Program-made: the position numbers and the translations under genes | Notes under the pieces: generated by a model | Databases searched by the model: none | Told to the model about the DNA's origin: nothing | The model's input: the letters and a program-made list of their open reading frames with translations, nothing else | In this document: piece after piece, positions 40,221 to 52,900 of the stretch | Position numbering within the stretch: position 1 is the stretch's first letter | How the letters are laid out: every line of letters begins with the position of its first letter | Assembly: GCA_008692225.1 (NCBI GenBank) | Contig: VICG01000013.1 | Coordinates: forward strand, 992,001 to 1,056,000 | Origin: Monilinia fructicola | Taxonomy: Eukaryota; Ascomycota; Leotiomycetes; Helotiales; Sclerotiniaceae | Direction of reading: 5' to 3' | DNA: 64,000 nucleotides

Positions 40221-41687
40221 AGTATTGTAAAACATACTAAAAAATGATCAAGTCTTACCTTACATACAAGAATATTAACCAATTACAACATTACACTATT
40301 TAAAAATTTATATAAAAGAACAAAATGTATAAAAATATTGTAAATTTTCATTTTCGAGAATTCAAAATTTTATATATATACTATTTACGTTTATAATTGT
40401 TTAACAACACTTTTTTATAAATCTAAATAATTTAATAAGATATTTATCTTTTATAACATTCTATAATTCCTTTATTACTTTTCTTAATTGATTATAATTT
40501 AAATTCTTAGAATAATAAAAGTTAATTCAATCCTTTATATAATTTTATATATTTTCGATTAAATTAAAATCAAAAAAAAAAGATAACCAATAGATTTTCT
40601 CAATCCTTTTTAATATAAACTTTTAAATAATAACTTTTATTACATAACTAAAAGTTTTATCTTATATAAATAAATACTTTAAATACAACCTTATCTATTT
40701 GTTTATAATAGAAATAATATACTTTTAATACAAATCTATATTAATAAACCTTTAATTCTTCTTTTAAAATATACTAAAACCTTTACTTGCTTTTTTTGAA
40801 AAGCATCTTTAAAATATCCAGCCTTTCTTTTTGCATTCCTTTTCCAATATATAAAAAAATCAAAAGCTTTATTTTTTCGATAAGTGATATACGTTTTTCA
40901 ATATAATCCTAATATTATCTACATTTCATCGAATTATAAAATAGCATTTTATTATTTATTCGTTTAATCGATATACTTTAAAACAAATTAAAATTGAAAT
41001 TATCGATTTCTTTCAAAAATAAATGATTTTCGAAAAGCAACATAGTATTTATAATTTATACACTATAAACTAGATTATATAATATTTTCATTTATTCCCT
41101 TTCATTTTAATATTCAAATAACTTTCTAATAAAACATTTATTAATATTCTTTTAAAGTATTTATAAATTCGATAATAATATCAAATTGAAAAGTTAATAA
41201 AATAAATAATTAACCAAAACGTTTTTAAAATGTTAAATATATTAAACACACATAAACTATTTGCCTATAACTTAAATTTATTCCTTTATTTATAAAATAC
41301 TTTTTAATCTATTTAATCTTTTATTTTATTCATTTAAGTATATAAGCTTCTATTTATTTATCGTAAATTATTTTATATTTAATAAAAATAACAAATTAAA
41401 CAAAATTAAAATTTAAATCAAAAAAAAAAAAAGTAAAAAAAGAAAAAAATAATAAAATTAATAAACTTAATAAAAAGAAATAATTTATTTTAATAGTTAT
41501 TTATTATAATATTATTATTATTAAATCCGTTTTATTGAAATTTATATTAAAAATTTCGAATATTTTATATTATTGATTTTTAAACGAATTTATTAAAGTA
41601 GCATAAAATTAATTGAAATCAACCAATTAAAAGCTTTTATTTGAAGTTAACAAAGGTATGTAAAACAACTTAATTTTTTATAATACT
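40221..41687 (-). mobile_element. RIP-degraded Tc1/mariner DNA transposon
   Basis: A 1467-bp A+T-rich block flanked by TA on both sides (40219-40220 and 41688-41689). The ends are inverted: AGTATTGTAAAA on the left and AGTATTATAAAA read inward from the right, differing by one G/A. On the minus strand a Tc1-type transposase C-terminus is still readable. FFFDFNLIENIQNYIKD, read through a stop, matches the SPDLNPIENxW block that carries the last acidic residue of the DDE triad; its Glu codon is at 40554-40556. YSKNLNYNQLRKVIKEL follows. Length and TA duplication are normal for Tc1 elements. Inverted similarity continues about seven bases beyond the TA (GTTGAGG against GTTAAGG), so the true end could lie slightly outside. 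Confidence 0.82.
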
Positions 41688-42274
41688 TACCTTAACAACC
41701 TCCGTACAAACAAACAATCATGTTGATAATGATGTAGGGGAAACAAATGAGGCGGTGTGCTCTACTCCGTATACATAAATTGATACAAGGTCTATGATTG
41801 TCGATTGCTGCAAACCGTATGCATCTACATGCATCTACATGCAACTATATGCGAGGAAACGGGGCAGATGTGGCGAGAACTTTGATATCTACTGTATTAC
41901 TTCTGGGTATCAGTGATTCAGTGTGAAAGCTTGTTGTTGATGTTGATGTTTGCTGCTGTCCTTGTTTCCTCTACTGTACTGTACTCTCTCTACAAGTATG
42001 CCGATTATTGATGTTTCATCAAGAATGGCAAATTGGATGAGTAGATCAGACTTGGCAGTTTGACCAAGATCCCCGCTTCTGTCGCCCCTGCCGGTACCGA
42101 TTATCATCTGAGACACTTATTTGTGGATCGTTGGGAAATTCGAAAAAGTATAATGTTTCTGGAAGCCATCAGTTTCCAAGATGGAAGAAGTGTAAACGAG
42201 CAGGATGTGGAGGGAGGGATTGGTTGGGCAGTTTGATACGAAAGTTCAATGTTAATAATACAGGTAAGAAGAAG

Positions 42275-42550
42275 GAGAAGAATACTAATACTGATACTAA
42301 TAATGATACTAATACTAATACTAATACCAATAATTATAATAATAATAATCATAAACACGATTAGATACTTCAGCTGCAAACTCCGTAGGTACTAGGTAGT
42401 TAAACCTTTTTGGACTCATCAAACAATAGAGAAAAGAATACTCATCATACTCATACTCATACTCATACCCATACTCATACTACATACTCATACTAACACC
42501 CATACTAACACCCATACTAACTAACACCATACTAACAACCCATACTAACA
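42275..42550. repeat. ACTAAT and ACTCAT/ACTAACACCC arrays
   Basis: Two neighbouring simple-sequence blocks: ACTAAT-like trinucleotide/hexamer units at 42282-42350, and ACTCAT units passing into CATACTAACACC units at 42437-42550. Confidence 0.8.
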
Positions 42551-43267
42551 CACCTACTATACCGTACTCTACCATTTTTCAAACTCGAGCCAGTAATGCC
42601 ATTGATTGAGGAATACAAAAATAGTCGTATCTTCTTACCTCGCTATCTACAGAGTACAGAGTGATGTCCGTCCTCCTATCATTCAATGATTCTCAAAGAT
42701 TTCCTCATCCATCACTTCGAAATTTAAACTTCCCCCATCAAAAGGATCTTCACTTCAGCTTGATTATCATTCCCGCACTATTCCTATAAAAAAAATCTCC
42801 AAGTACGGAGAACAGTACTGATGACCGTCTGCACCTCCGTACATCATTATCATTTGCTTTGCACACCTTCTTCTCCACCACCATGATGGACAATGGACAT
42901 AACCCGATTTGCGGAGCAAAAGGGGCAATCTCTCAGCATTGGTAATGGGTACCTACTGTAGGTGGCGGTGTGAGCTGATCGTGAAATGAGACAGGCGACC
43001 GCGCACCCACTCCGATTGCTCAAGACGTCTCCGTGAAAGCTTGGATGCTGTGGAATAACGGCTTGGTAGAACCTAGATGGCAGTCATCTGATGGACCTAA
43101 GATTACCTCTGGAAAGGTTAAATGTTGCTGTACGAGGAGGCCTCGACTCGACTCGCTCGAGTGCGGTTTCGCTTTCTTCGGCTCTCGCTTCGTGGCCCAA
43201 GGGGGAATCTGGCATCTGGATGAGATGAGCTGTGAGGAGGTAGGTACTAGGTCGGTATGGTGTCTGG

Positions 43268-43322
43268 ATATGTATGTATGTATGTATGTATGTATATGTA
43301 TTATGTATGTATATGTACGTAC
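43268..43322. repeat. GTAT microsatellite
   Basis: Tandem GTAT units with one interruption. Confidence 0.85.
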
Positions 43323-43887
43323 GGCTGCATATGCAATAGATTTTTTTGAATGCAGTAGGGATTTGATGGTGTATCGTCTATTGACTGCATTGTAGACTGT
43401 AGTGCGTCTTCACTGCCGAGATAATTCTAGATTTGGAGATGATCATTACAGAAATACAAAAAGACTATAGCCCTATCGTCGTTTGGTATGTATGGTTACT
43501 AGACCGACCGGACTAAGGATTTTATCTATACAGGACTATCATCTGCACATATTGTACCATACCTACTACATGATAGCATATCATGCAGAGTGCCTAGGTA
43601 GGTACTATTCATCATATCCATACAAGTACTATCTTATCTATCTATTGTCCCATGCCATGCCATACCAAACCACATCATATCATTCATTGTATCCATTGCA
43701 TTCATCATACAATATTATATTATTCATACCACGCTCTTCATCATACAATACTGCGGAGTACAAGTATATCTTATGTTATTCACACCATAACATACGATAT
43801 CATAACAAACTTTTCCATACCACACCATGCCATTCCCATAATAAATCCCATTCTACTGTATTTGTTTACCTGCCGTGATTCCCCAAC

Positions 43888-43953
43888 AAGACTCTCAGAC
43901 TCTCAAACTCTCAGACTCTCAAGCTCTCAAACTCTCAAACTCGCAAACTCTCC
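43888..43953. repeat. Octamer array CTCTCARA
   Basis: About eight copies of an eight-base unit of the form ACTCTCAR, with R alternating between A and G. Confidence 0.85.
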
Positions 43954-44196
43954 ACTCTATTAATAGTGATCTTCTAGAAGGAATTCAGCTTCCCCTAAGA
44001 TACTGTGCCAGGATACCAAGAAACCATGATACTGTACCATGGTGTGGATCAGGGTCCTCTCTAACTTTTAAATCTCCCTCCCAGTGGCTGACACATGAGA
44101 ATTTGTTATATTATAGTATGTATGTGTAGCATTATCAATACTTTTTTTTAATTTTCTAATTTATATTTTTTATAAGGTTATAGAATTATATAACAA

Positions 44197-44297
44197 ATGA
44201 TAATAAAAATAATAATAAATAATAATAAATAATAATAAATAATAATAAATAATAATAAATAATAATAAATAATAATAAATAATAATAAATAATAATA

Positions 44298-44340
<43 letters not shown>

Positions 44341-44341
44341 T
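44197..44341. repeat. AATAATAAAT decamer array and AAT array
   Basis: About ten nearly perfect ten-base units (AATAATAAAT) are followed by about 12 AAT triplets, in an otherwise A+T-rich 350-bp patch. Confidence 0.9.
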
Positions 44342-44689
44342 AATATAGTATAGTATTCAACTAATTATTTTTAAAATTAATTAAACTATCTTCATTATAT
44401 AAAGTAAAAACTTGTAATTCAATCACTACTAGTTGTTATAAAATTTCATAATTTCATTCAAGGAGTTACTAGTACTAGTGGCCCCTAGATGACTCGCATC
44501 AATTATCAAATATGTGATAAAACAGAAACGTTTAAACGAAGAGGGAAAAAAAATCTTTTCTTTTTTATTTTGTGGAGAGTATATGAAAATTTCTTTTCAA
44601 GATTTTCCTCCTTTCTTTTCGTTCCCTTTTTCTAATGTTTCCTTTTCCTTCTTCCTTTCTTTCTCATACTCATATCTTTCGCCTTCTTA

Positions 44690-44709
44690 CATATATATAT
44701 ATATATATC
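44690..44709. repeat. AT dinucleotide array
   Basis: About ten AT units in a pyrimidine-rich surrounding. Confidence 0.85.
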
Positions 44710-45169
44710 TTACGTCAATGGCCACCGACCTTTCTTCTCATTCTACGAGAAAATCTTGATATCTCGAAGACTCAATACGCAATACGGGATTCGGAATGCG
44801 GAACACGCCATACGCAATACACAGTACTCATACCCAATTTTCATGATGACGGACTCACCGAATATATGACGAGGTGTCATTTACTACCCGCGTGGCTACA
44901 AATTTAGCTGGCTGATGGTATAATCTCATGAACCCAGTCTAACCTAATACTTTCAGCCCTCGCATTTACAACAAAAGGATGTCAATGCAATGCAATGCAA
45001 CGCATGCAACACAAACACACAGCCCTACTTGTGCGATGCTATGGTTTCCGAATTGTAAAGTTATCGGTGTGAAATGGACCACTGGGTGTATGAATCATGT
45101 ACGACGGTAGGATACAGGTATTTCAATAACGATGATCGATTATATAATCTTACGCCCGCAGCTGAATTG

Positions 45170-45199
45170 AACAACAACAACAACAACAACAACAACAAT
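45170..45199. repeat. CAA trinucleotide array
   Basis: Nine to ten CAA units. Confidence 0.85.
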
Positions 45200-46430
45200 C
45201 AATACCCAGGTACGTATGCCAGTTGAGTTCAAACATGTCTTCCAAATGGCAGACTTCTCTTTTCCGTTTGGAGCACGAAGATACACCCTCGAGTACATAC
45301 CATAGGAATCTCTGCGGCATTCGGAAAACAAACCGAATTGACAAATCTGCACCGAGCATCTATCGCTTTCAACAGGTACATCAATAATTCTACATGATCC
45401 GACGTGTCTGTCTTTCTATTATAACATTGATCAATATCTTTTCATTTTCCGTCACAATGTCAATTTCATTTTGACCTGGGCAGAGAGATGGTTAGATGGT
45501 TATCGGGAAAGAATATAATCACCAGCAGGATGCACACCATCCATGGGCTTCAGTGGTAGTAGTAGTAGAGCACAAATCAAGGTTTGATGCATATCTGCAG
45601 ATAAATTTCCTGTGATTCAGAGAGAAGACTGCATTCATCAAGACCACTCACTATTCGGGTTTTCCGCTCAATTTTTTCTTTCCCAGAAAATTGACGGGAA
45701 AGGTTTATTGAGAAGCTTGCGCACCCCACATTTCTCTTTTCGTCCCACGTCATTTCTCTTCTTACAGCTTCTCGATAGCAAGGTCGTCAGGGGACAAGGG
45801 ACCCGACTTCCCAATCTAGATTGCGGGTGAATGCCGTTTCTTCCTTGGAGAGACGGTTTGGGAGATGATGAAGAAGCTTCAATCTCAAAGGCTTAAATGA
45901 TGAATATCCAGATAGGGACAGCTTATGTTGAGTTCCAAAAAGGGGCTCGATGTGTGATGTGAACTGGACGAATATTTTAGTAGATGCTTCGTGTTTTCTG
46001 AAAGCCTTTGAGATGAAGACCATTTTTCGGGGAGGTGTGTTTGGTCCTGGCATGATATTGATGGGGGTATTTGTAGGTTGTCTTGGGATACAATGTTTTT
46101 TTCTTCTAAACAATTTCCCCATCCGGGAGGGCAGCTTTCATGGCGTCCGTATTCATTAAATGTCGAGTACTCTCCACGGAAAGCTGGAGACGTTTGATGC
46201 AAGTAAGGAGTAATGCTATCATACTGTTACGATACATGATGCAATAACCAAATCGCAGCCAAATACTCTACCTCCTCTACAACCCTGTCTCACAAAATTG
46301 ATAAATGTGACTCCACCGTCCATCTACCGATCAATCAATATATTTGTGCTACCCGACATCTTTGATTCTACCATATCCCTACCCATACCATACATACTCT
46401 TATATTGACTCACATCCACATGGATATACA

Positions 46431-46480
46431 TTCCCCATTCCCCATTCCCCATTCCCTCTTCCCTCTTCCCTCTTCCCCCA
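46431..46480. repeat. CCCCATT and CCCTCTT heptamer arrays
   Basis: Three or four CCCCATT units followed by three CCCTCTT units. Confidence 0.8.
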
Positions 46481-46854
46481 AACGCCAACAATTCCAATAG
46501 GTGGCAGATCGGGGCACCGGACACAGACTATCCATCATCCACACTCCCTCGACATCCCGCACAATTCTTCAGGATCTCCCCCAGCCCAGAAGGGGAAGCA
46601 CCAAACCAGGCATCCACCAGCTGACATCCGTCAGTCGCGTATGTGGATGTGTGTAAGCGAGAAGGGTATGTAGGACGAACTTTTTTTGGGTGTGAAGCTT
46701 TGCGGTGTGGTCTTTGATTGATTGATTGATTGTTTGATTGTTTATTTATCTGTTTATTTATCTGTTTGTATTGGGGTGGGCTGTGAGTTGGACTTTGGTG
46801 TTTTGGTGTCTTGGGAAAGTTTGCTACTTTGCTTGGTGTTGAATGGTTTGTAGA

Positions 46855-46855
46855 T

Positions 46856-46906
<51 letters not shown>

Positions 46907-46907
46907 G
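46855..46907. repeat. GAT trinucleotide array
   Basis: About 16 perfect GAT units. On the opposite strand they open frames spelling runs of His or Ile, which explains the ORFs seen there. Confidence 0.9.
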
Positions 46908-49900
46908 TATGGCAATTTACCAGGTAAGTACTTAGGTAGGTAGATAGATATCCACAATACGGCCCCCTGGCCCCCACCCTCACAAGCCCCAAGTCAAGAA
47001 CCACAAACAAACCCCATAACCCCATCCAAGAGCCTCACTTATCGACACGGCAATAGTGCACACGATTCAACTTTTCCCCCGCCCTTGATTTCTCTCACGA
47101 TATCTCGTGTAGTATGGGACGGCCGATCGGATCTCGTCGTGTTGGTATCTTGGATCATCACATCCTATCATCGTGCTATTATCCCATCTCTGCTGAAATG
47201 TGGGACGAAGCCGAGATCTCCCCTGGGCGTTCCGTAGACGATGCATGCACTATATCGCAAAGCCCATCCCGATGTTCTCCCTTTTCCTCGCACCTATTAG
47301 AACCTGTGAATTTTCGTGGCTGTGGCCATTTCCGAGTTTGTCGTTTGTTGATGTATGTATGTATGTATGTACCTTGATGGTTTGCTTAACTTCAGATGAA
47401 GATGGCCATCGCAGAACAGGACTTCAACCCTTCAGAATGCCCGCGGGTGTAACGCGATATCCGACCGAGGTGGACATCGGCGGTTGTTACGTACATGTAT
47501 GTATGCGTCTGTCTCCATGTCCCGGCGTTGTGAAATCGAATCGTCATCGAGGCGTCTGTCTGATGATACAATTCATGAAGAGAACGGGGATGAGATCGCT
47601 CCAGCGATAGGATGAGTGCTCGCGATGTCCCGGAAAGACCTGGCGAGCGTCACCTGCGTCACGGTGGGAGGATGGCCCGGCGCACGAACGGGAGGGTTGC
47701 GGTGGTGAGTCATGGTCCTTTGCTTTCGAATTCCTTGTATCTGTTCATCGAAATTGCGACGCAAAGGAAGGATGAATGATCGCGGAGCCCGAGGCGCGCA
47801 TCGCGTATCCTGAGGAAACTCGACTCCGAATGAACACCACGTCTGTTTTGGAGATCCGATGACGTAGTGTCGTTCTTGTCGTTCTCCGTTGGCGTGTCCT
47901 GGTATGTGGTCTCATCGTCATATGTTCTCGTTATCATCATCATTGATTGTTATTATGATCATGAACAACCGGACTTATCTCGCTGTTTGCACTCCTATCA
48001 CATGCTTCAAGCTAGATGAGCGTGTATATATGAGTCAATCGAGTCGTAGGGTCATTTAAATGACACGGGTTTAGCTTTTGGGCTATTCTGCCTCTCCACT
48101 TAGATGCGGCGAACACTAAATATCTGCTGTAGTGCCCGTTGTGGAAGGATGCATGTTTTTATCTTGTTGATATGGATAGAGCGGGATGGAAAACTGGATA
48201 TGCTTAGTTTTGCGGGGTGAGATCATGTGATGGATATTAATCGGGGTATGAACACGGCGAGTTCCTTGAAGTGCAGATCAAGCTGAGGAGAGAGGAACCA
48301 AGATCAATGTGTGGAATTCTGTAGGAGTGTTGCACAATCCCCGCTTGTCAAATCGAGCCTCGCCGAGTGATTGTAAAGGTAAAGCAATGTTCGCAGTTGG
48401 TCTCACGTGCAGTCATCGTGAGTAGTAGGTCACGCGAGTCGATGCAGCGTAGGACAAAAAATTTGGCGCGTCATTCGTTGCAAACTAATAAGACGACTAT
48501 GCCCGGGAAGATCATCTTACGTCTGTTCTCCTCTCATCATATTCGTCTTATCCCCATGGTATATTATTGATATATCAATACCACCACCGTTACTACGCTA
48601 TCGCCATCGGGATATCTCCACTGTCAAACTCAGTTTACCATCAGGAATCCTCAGCTCCCTGAAAACCAGTGTCAGAGCTCAATCTAATTTGGGAACTCGC
48701 ACAGAAACGCTGTCTTCCACGACAGGAGATTTTGAAATCATGTTCTCCCTGCTGTTGATTTTTTTGCAGAGCCATGTCGGCTACGTATAGGAGTCTCTCA
48801 TTCAGCGTGAGGGATTTTATGGTGACATTGGCTAATGATTAGGCTGATGGCTGGGCATCGACACGCTCCGGTGCAATACTGGCCATGATCTTTAGACTCG
48901 TACAATATCTTAGTATCATACTTGGAAGCAAGGTATGATTATAGTAACTTTGATACCGGCTCAACGACGGCATTTCAACGCTCTTTACGCCCTCTAGTCC
49001 CTTTTGTTGCAGTTCTGAGCTTCCAATAGACAATCTGTTACTTGATGTGCTGACTTTCAACTGGTGACTCAAGGGAAGACTGCACATGGCTCTGAGTTTA
49101 GTATGAATCATGTTACGCAGCAGGAGATGAGCTTCAGGATGAGCTGGGTGAATTTGTGGTTGATCAAGCGGTGCAAATTACATTGGATGAGTGAGGAGTG
49201 GATAGGGGAATCAAAGGATGGATAGATAGATATCTTTTAGAATGCGGAGCTAGATTTGGGACACCTGCCCAGTAGTGAATGGTCGCTTCTCAATCAGAGA
49301 GACCTGGCTACTTAAGAATCCGTTCTAGGGATATCTGGATCTGCAACAGAAACACGATAAATGGTGATCCCCCAGATCTATCTCAATCTGTCATCTGTGG
49401 GTCAGGATCTTTTATGTTTGGCCCGGTTGAAAGAGAGAAGCTGGCTAAAGAAAGTTTCCAGAGTCCTCTTATATACTCGTCTGAAAATTGTTTTATGTTT
49501 CCTGTACATTGCCATTCTTCTAATCCTCAGCACGTATTATAACTTACCCACAGATAATCGGACAGGTACCAACTAAACTATCGAGCTGTTAATCCGCAGA
49601 AAGTTCTCACGGAAAGCCAGATATTGCAGTCACTGCTAGGTATTGGTTAGCCCCAATCCCGATTCCGAAAACAAACACCATCTTCTTCACCATAATGGTT
49701 TTTTCCATACTAGTGGGCTCTATGTTCATTGGCAGTGTAAAGGGGCGAAAGTAGATAGAGAGTGCAAGGGGGTGGGATGGCATTCATATATCACGTGTGA
49801 GCAAATATGAACTATCAGAGTAGAACATGGGTAAAGATCACGATAGATGGGGGAGCGGCATGGTAGAAGTACGAGCTTCGTAGTAGTGATGAAGTGTGTA

Positions 49901-52900
49901 AGGTTTGTGAACTAGCGTCCTAAGCTAGCTACAGGCTGGTAGAGCATCAATACTTCACCACAAGCTTTGTGATCAGGAATCACGTGTGGTTGTCCTACAC
50001 TGGAAGAGGGAGATATGTTGGTTATGGGTAGAGCGTTGCAAGAAGAAGTGGTTCTCCTTAAATTTTTAGCGTAGGATAGGAGATTCTCTAGGTATGTGCA
50101 ATCGGCAGGTGGGTGTCACGCATCAGCGTCCCAACGAACCACGTATCGCGGAGGAGTCAGAATACAAACTCGGGATACAATGAATTGATCAGGGAATGTG
50201 GTGAATTAGATTTAGGAGGAGAGTAAAATGAGATTTTATGTGGATGACCTATGCGGATAAGCCTGTGAGAGATTGAGATGGTGTCGTGAATGACCGTTGC
50301 TCTCATACTTGAAAGTTGGATATATATCCTTCTGGTCCATAGATAACTGTACTTCTAAAAAAACATTTCCATCAACTGCAGAGCTTGGGAATTTGCAACC
50401 AATCAAGCTATTCAATAGAATGAGGTGTGAGGTACTTCAGGCTTAGGCGAGGCTTTGGGGGGCAGAAGCATCTAGTTTTTTCTTGTCCAAAATGCGTTTC
50501 ACCTTCCATCATGGTCACAATCACTGCTATCATTATTCTAGTTGCCCCCTTTGTCCTGGATACTATAAAGTATCCCTAGACGAGAATTGGCATAACTGAG
50601 ATGTCATAAAACCCAAGTCTAATACGATCCCGGACCCTGTTACTTGCCCAGTTTCACTTACAATTGACTTCCCGAGGTGCTCTTGGATCATGATATTAGC
50701 GAAATGGTTAAGGACCTTTAATTCTCATCTCAGTCAAACAACATTCAACTCGAAGCTAGAAACCAAACGAGAAGAGAAGTAAAGCTTGAGGTATTGGGGC
50801 TCAGATTGGTGGCACAAGCGAAGAAGCTGCGAGAAATAGGAAAATATTGACTTCATAATAATGAAGATCTTTGTCAATAAGCTTGCAATGATGTATTGGG
50901 AGGTGTTAGCAAATTCTACATTCTCATACCCAAAGACTCGATACATAAATTGTGATTATTAGTTCCAATACGGAGGTTTTCGAAAGCCTAAAATTCTGGT
51001 ACAGATTCTGCTGGATTGTAGAAGCGTGAAGATTCTCACAACTAACTTAGCATCTCACTGGGATCACCAGATACAGTCGCTAAGATTTCAGATGGTCAAT
51101 TAGTTTTCACGTATTATCTTCTGGTCTCAACTTTTCTCATCACCCTTTCACTGTCATCATACCCATTCTTGAATCACTGTTACTCATCAAAACTCCTCTA
51201 GAGTATCTTCAGAGAAGAATCAAACCAAGAGACCGCACAAACAAATACCGTCAGAAAGCAGCCATAGGAGGATTCGTATTCATTTTTCTGTAGGGTATTC
51301 TATCAAGGATAGATCATCTCCGACTTCTTCATGTGGAGTGACAATTGAGGTTAGTTTTGCCTGCTAGAAGAGAAGTCAGGATCATTTGGCAGATAAAAGG
51401 AAAAGAGAACAGAAATGGAGAGGGCTGGTGTGATTATGTAGGTTAATCAAGTATGGGAGGACCATGACCAATCTGGGTATATATGGATTTGGAGATACTC
51501 TCAAGCACTTTGCATAGCGCAGAGAAGTTGTTTAGAAGAACGTAGCATATTGGAAGATGGAAAATGGTGTGTACAAACAAAGTCTTTGTGGAAGCCCTAC
51601 TCATGAAACAGAAATTAGTTCAACTGTAGATGCCACATGATGAGGTGCCGAGAGTCAAGACTACATGCTCTTCTTCTATCGGGGAAGCTCTTCGATGGTT
51701 CGATCATCATCATTGCTAACTAAATTCACTTCATGGACCTTCTTTATCATATATAGGGACAGAAAGTCATCAATTAGACGGAGAATAGATGACCGAGAAC
51801 TTTTTTGGATGCTAATTAGGCCCGGTAGTATTTGTGAAAAATCCAAAGTCAACTAATTTGTTGTAAGTCTCCCCATATCCTAATGATAGAGAATGCAAAC
51901 ACCCAAACGCTACGATTGAGAATTTGGAGAAAACTTGGAGCTTGGTAGATCTGACACCCATACGTAACAAAACTCTCACCATATCATGCCTATTCTGTTT
52001 TCTCGATGATATTTATTGTAGCAACATCTTTTCGAGGGCTCCTCGGTGATCACATATAACTCATAATGAAGGAAGGAATGATCCAGAAAGAAGTTTGGCC
52101 GTATCAGATAGCGTCGAAGCAACTTTGTACCTCCAAAACGATACAACGGTTGGGGAATCTCAACGGTATAATTTGAATCTTGAGATACTGTGGCAGATTG
52201 AGACCTAAAGAGCGGATACGGTGGTCAATACTATAGTAAATCTCGAGTTATAACCCTACTTCCTCTGCAGCCCCCTTGGAAAAGCTAACCCTAAGTATCT
52301 GGAACGTGTCTCTGCGGCTGATAAATAAGTCATTGCGCTTGCTTTGGCTACAAACAACGTCCAAGTTATGATGGAACGAAGTATCTGAGAATGGAGAACA
52401 GATGACAACCTTTTACTCTATCTAGATATTTTGAATCAAACCCGCAAGTTCCAAATAAAGTAGATTGGATGGCAAGAGGCCTGATAACATTTTTACTATC
52501 GTCTAGAGATACTATTCTCAACGAGAGCGGGGGAACTGCCTCACAAGCTGACCAATCAGTTCTACTTTTGTCAGTAGTTTTTCAATACTATTGATGATTG
52601 GATACTACTACGATTGACCTGACGAACGAAAATTAGGTGATTGGAAAATATTCCCTAGAACCTTATATATGACCTTCAATATAGATCCGGAAGAGGGTTT
52701 TCTGCAAGCTTCTACAATACATCGACGGAAGAAGCTACAAGAGAAGTGACAAAGTTATTGGATTACCATCGCATAAGTTCTCGTTCCGTTGCATGTAATG
52801 AGCGTGAATGTGATTTGTATGTTCCCACTATCGCTGTCAATACCTTTTACCTCCAGCTAGCTGCTCGTTGTCACCAATATTCTAGCGTCAATTGTCTAGG

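Noticed and set aside
46528..47025. 165-codon minus-strand frame with a run of Ile
   Set aside because: The core is the GAT trinucleotide array; the rest has no domain.
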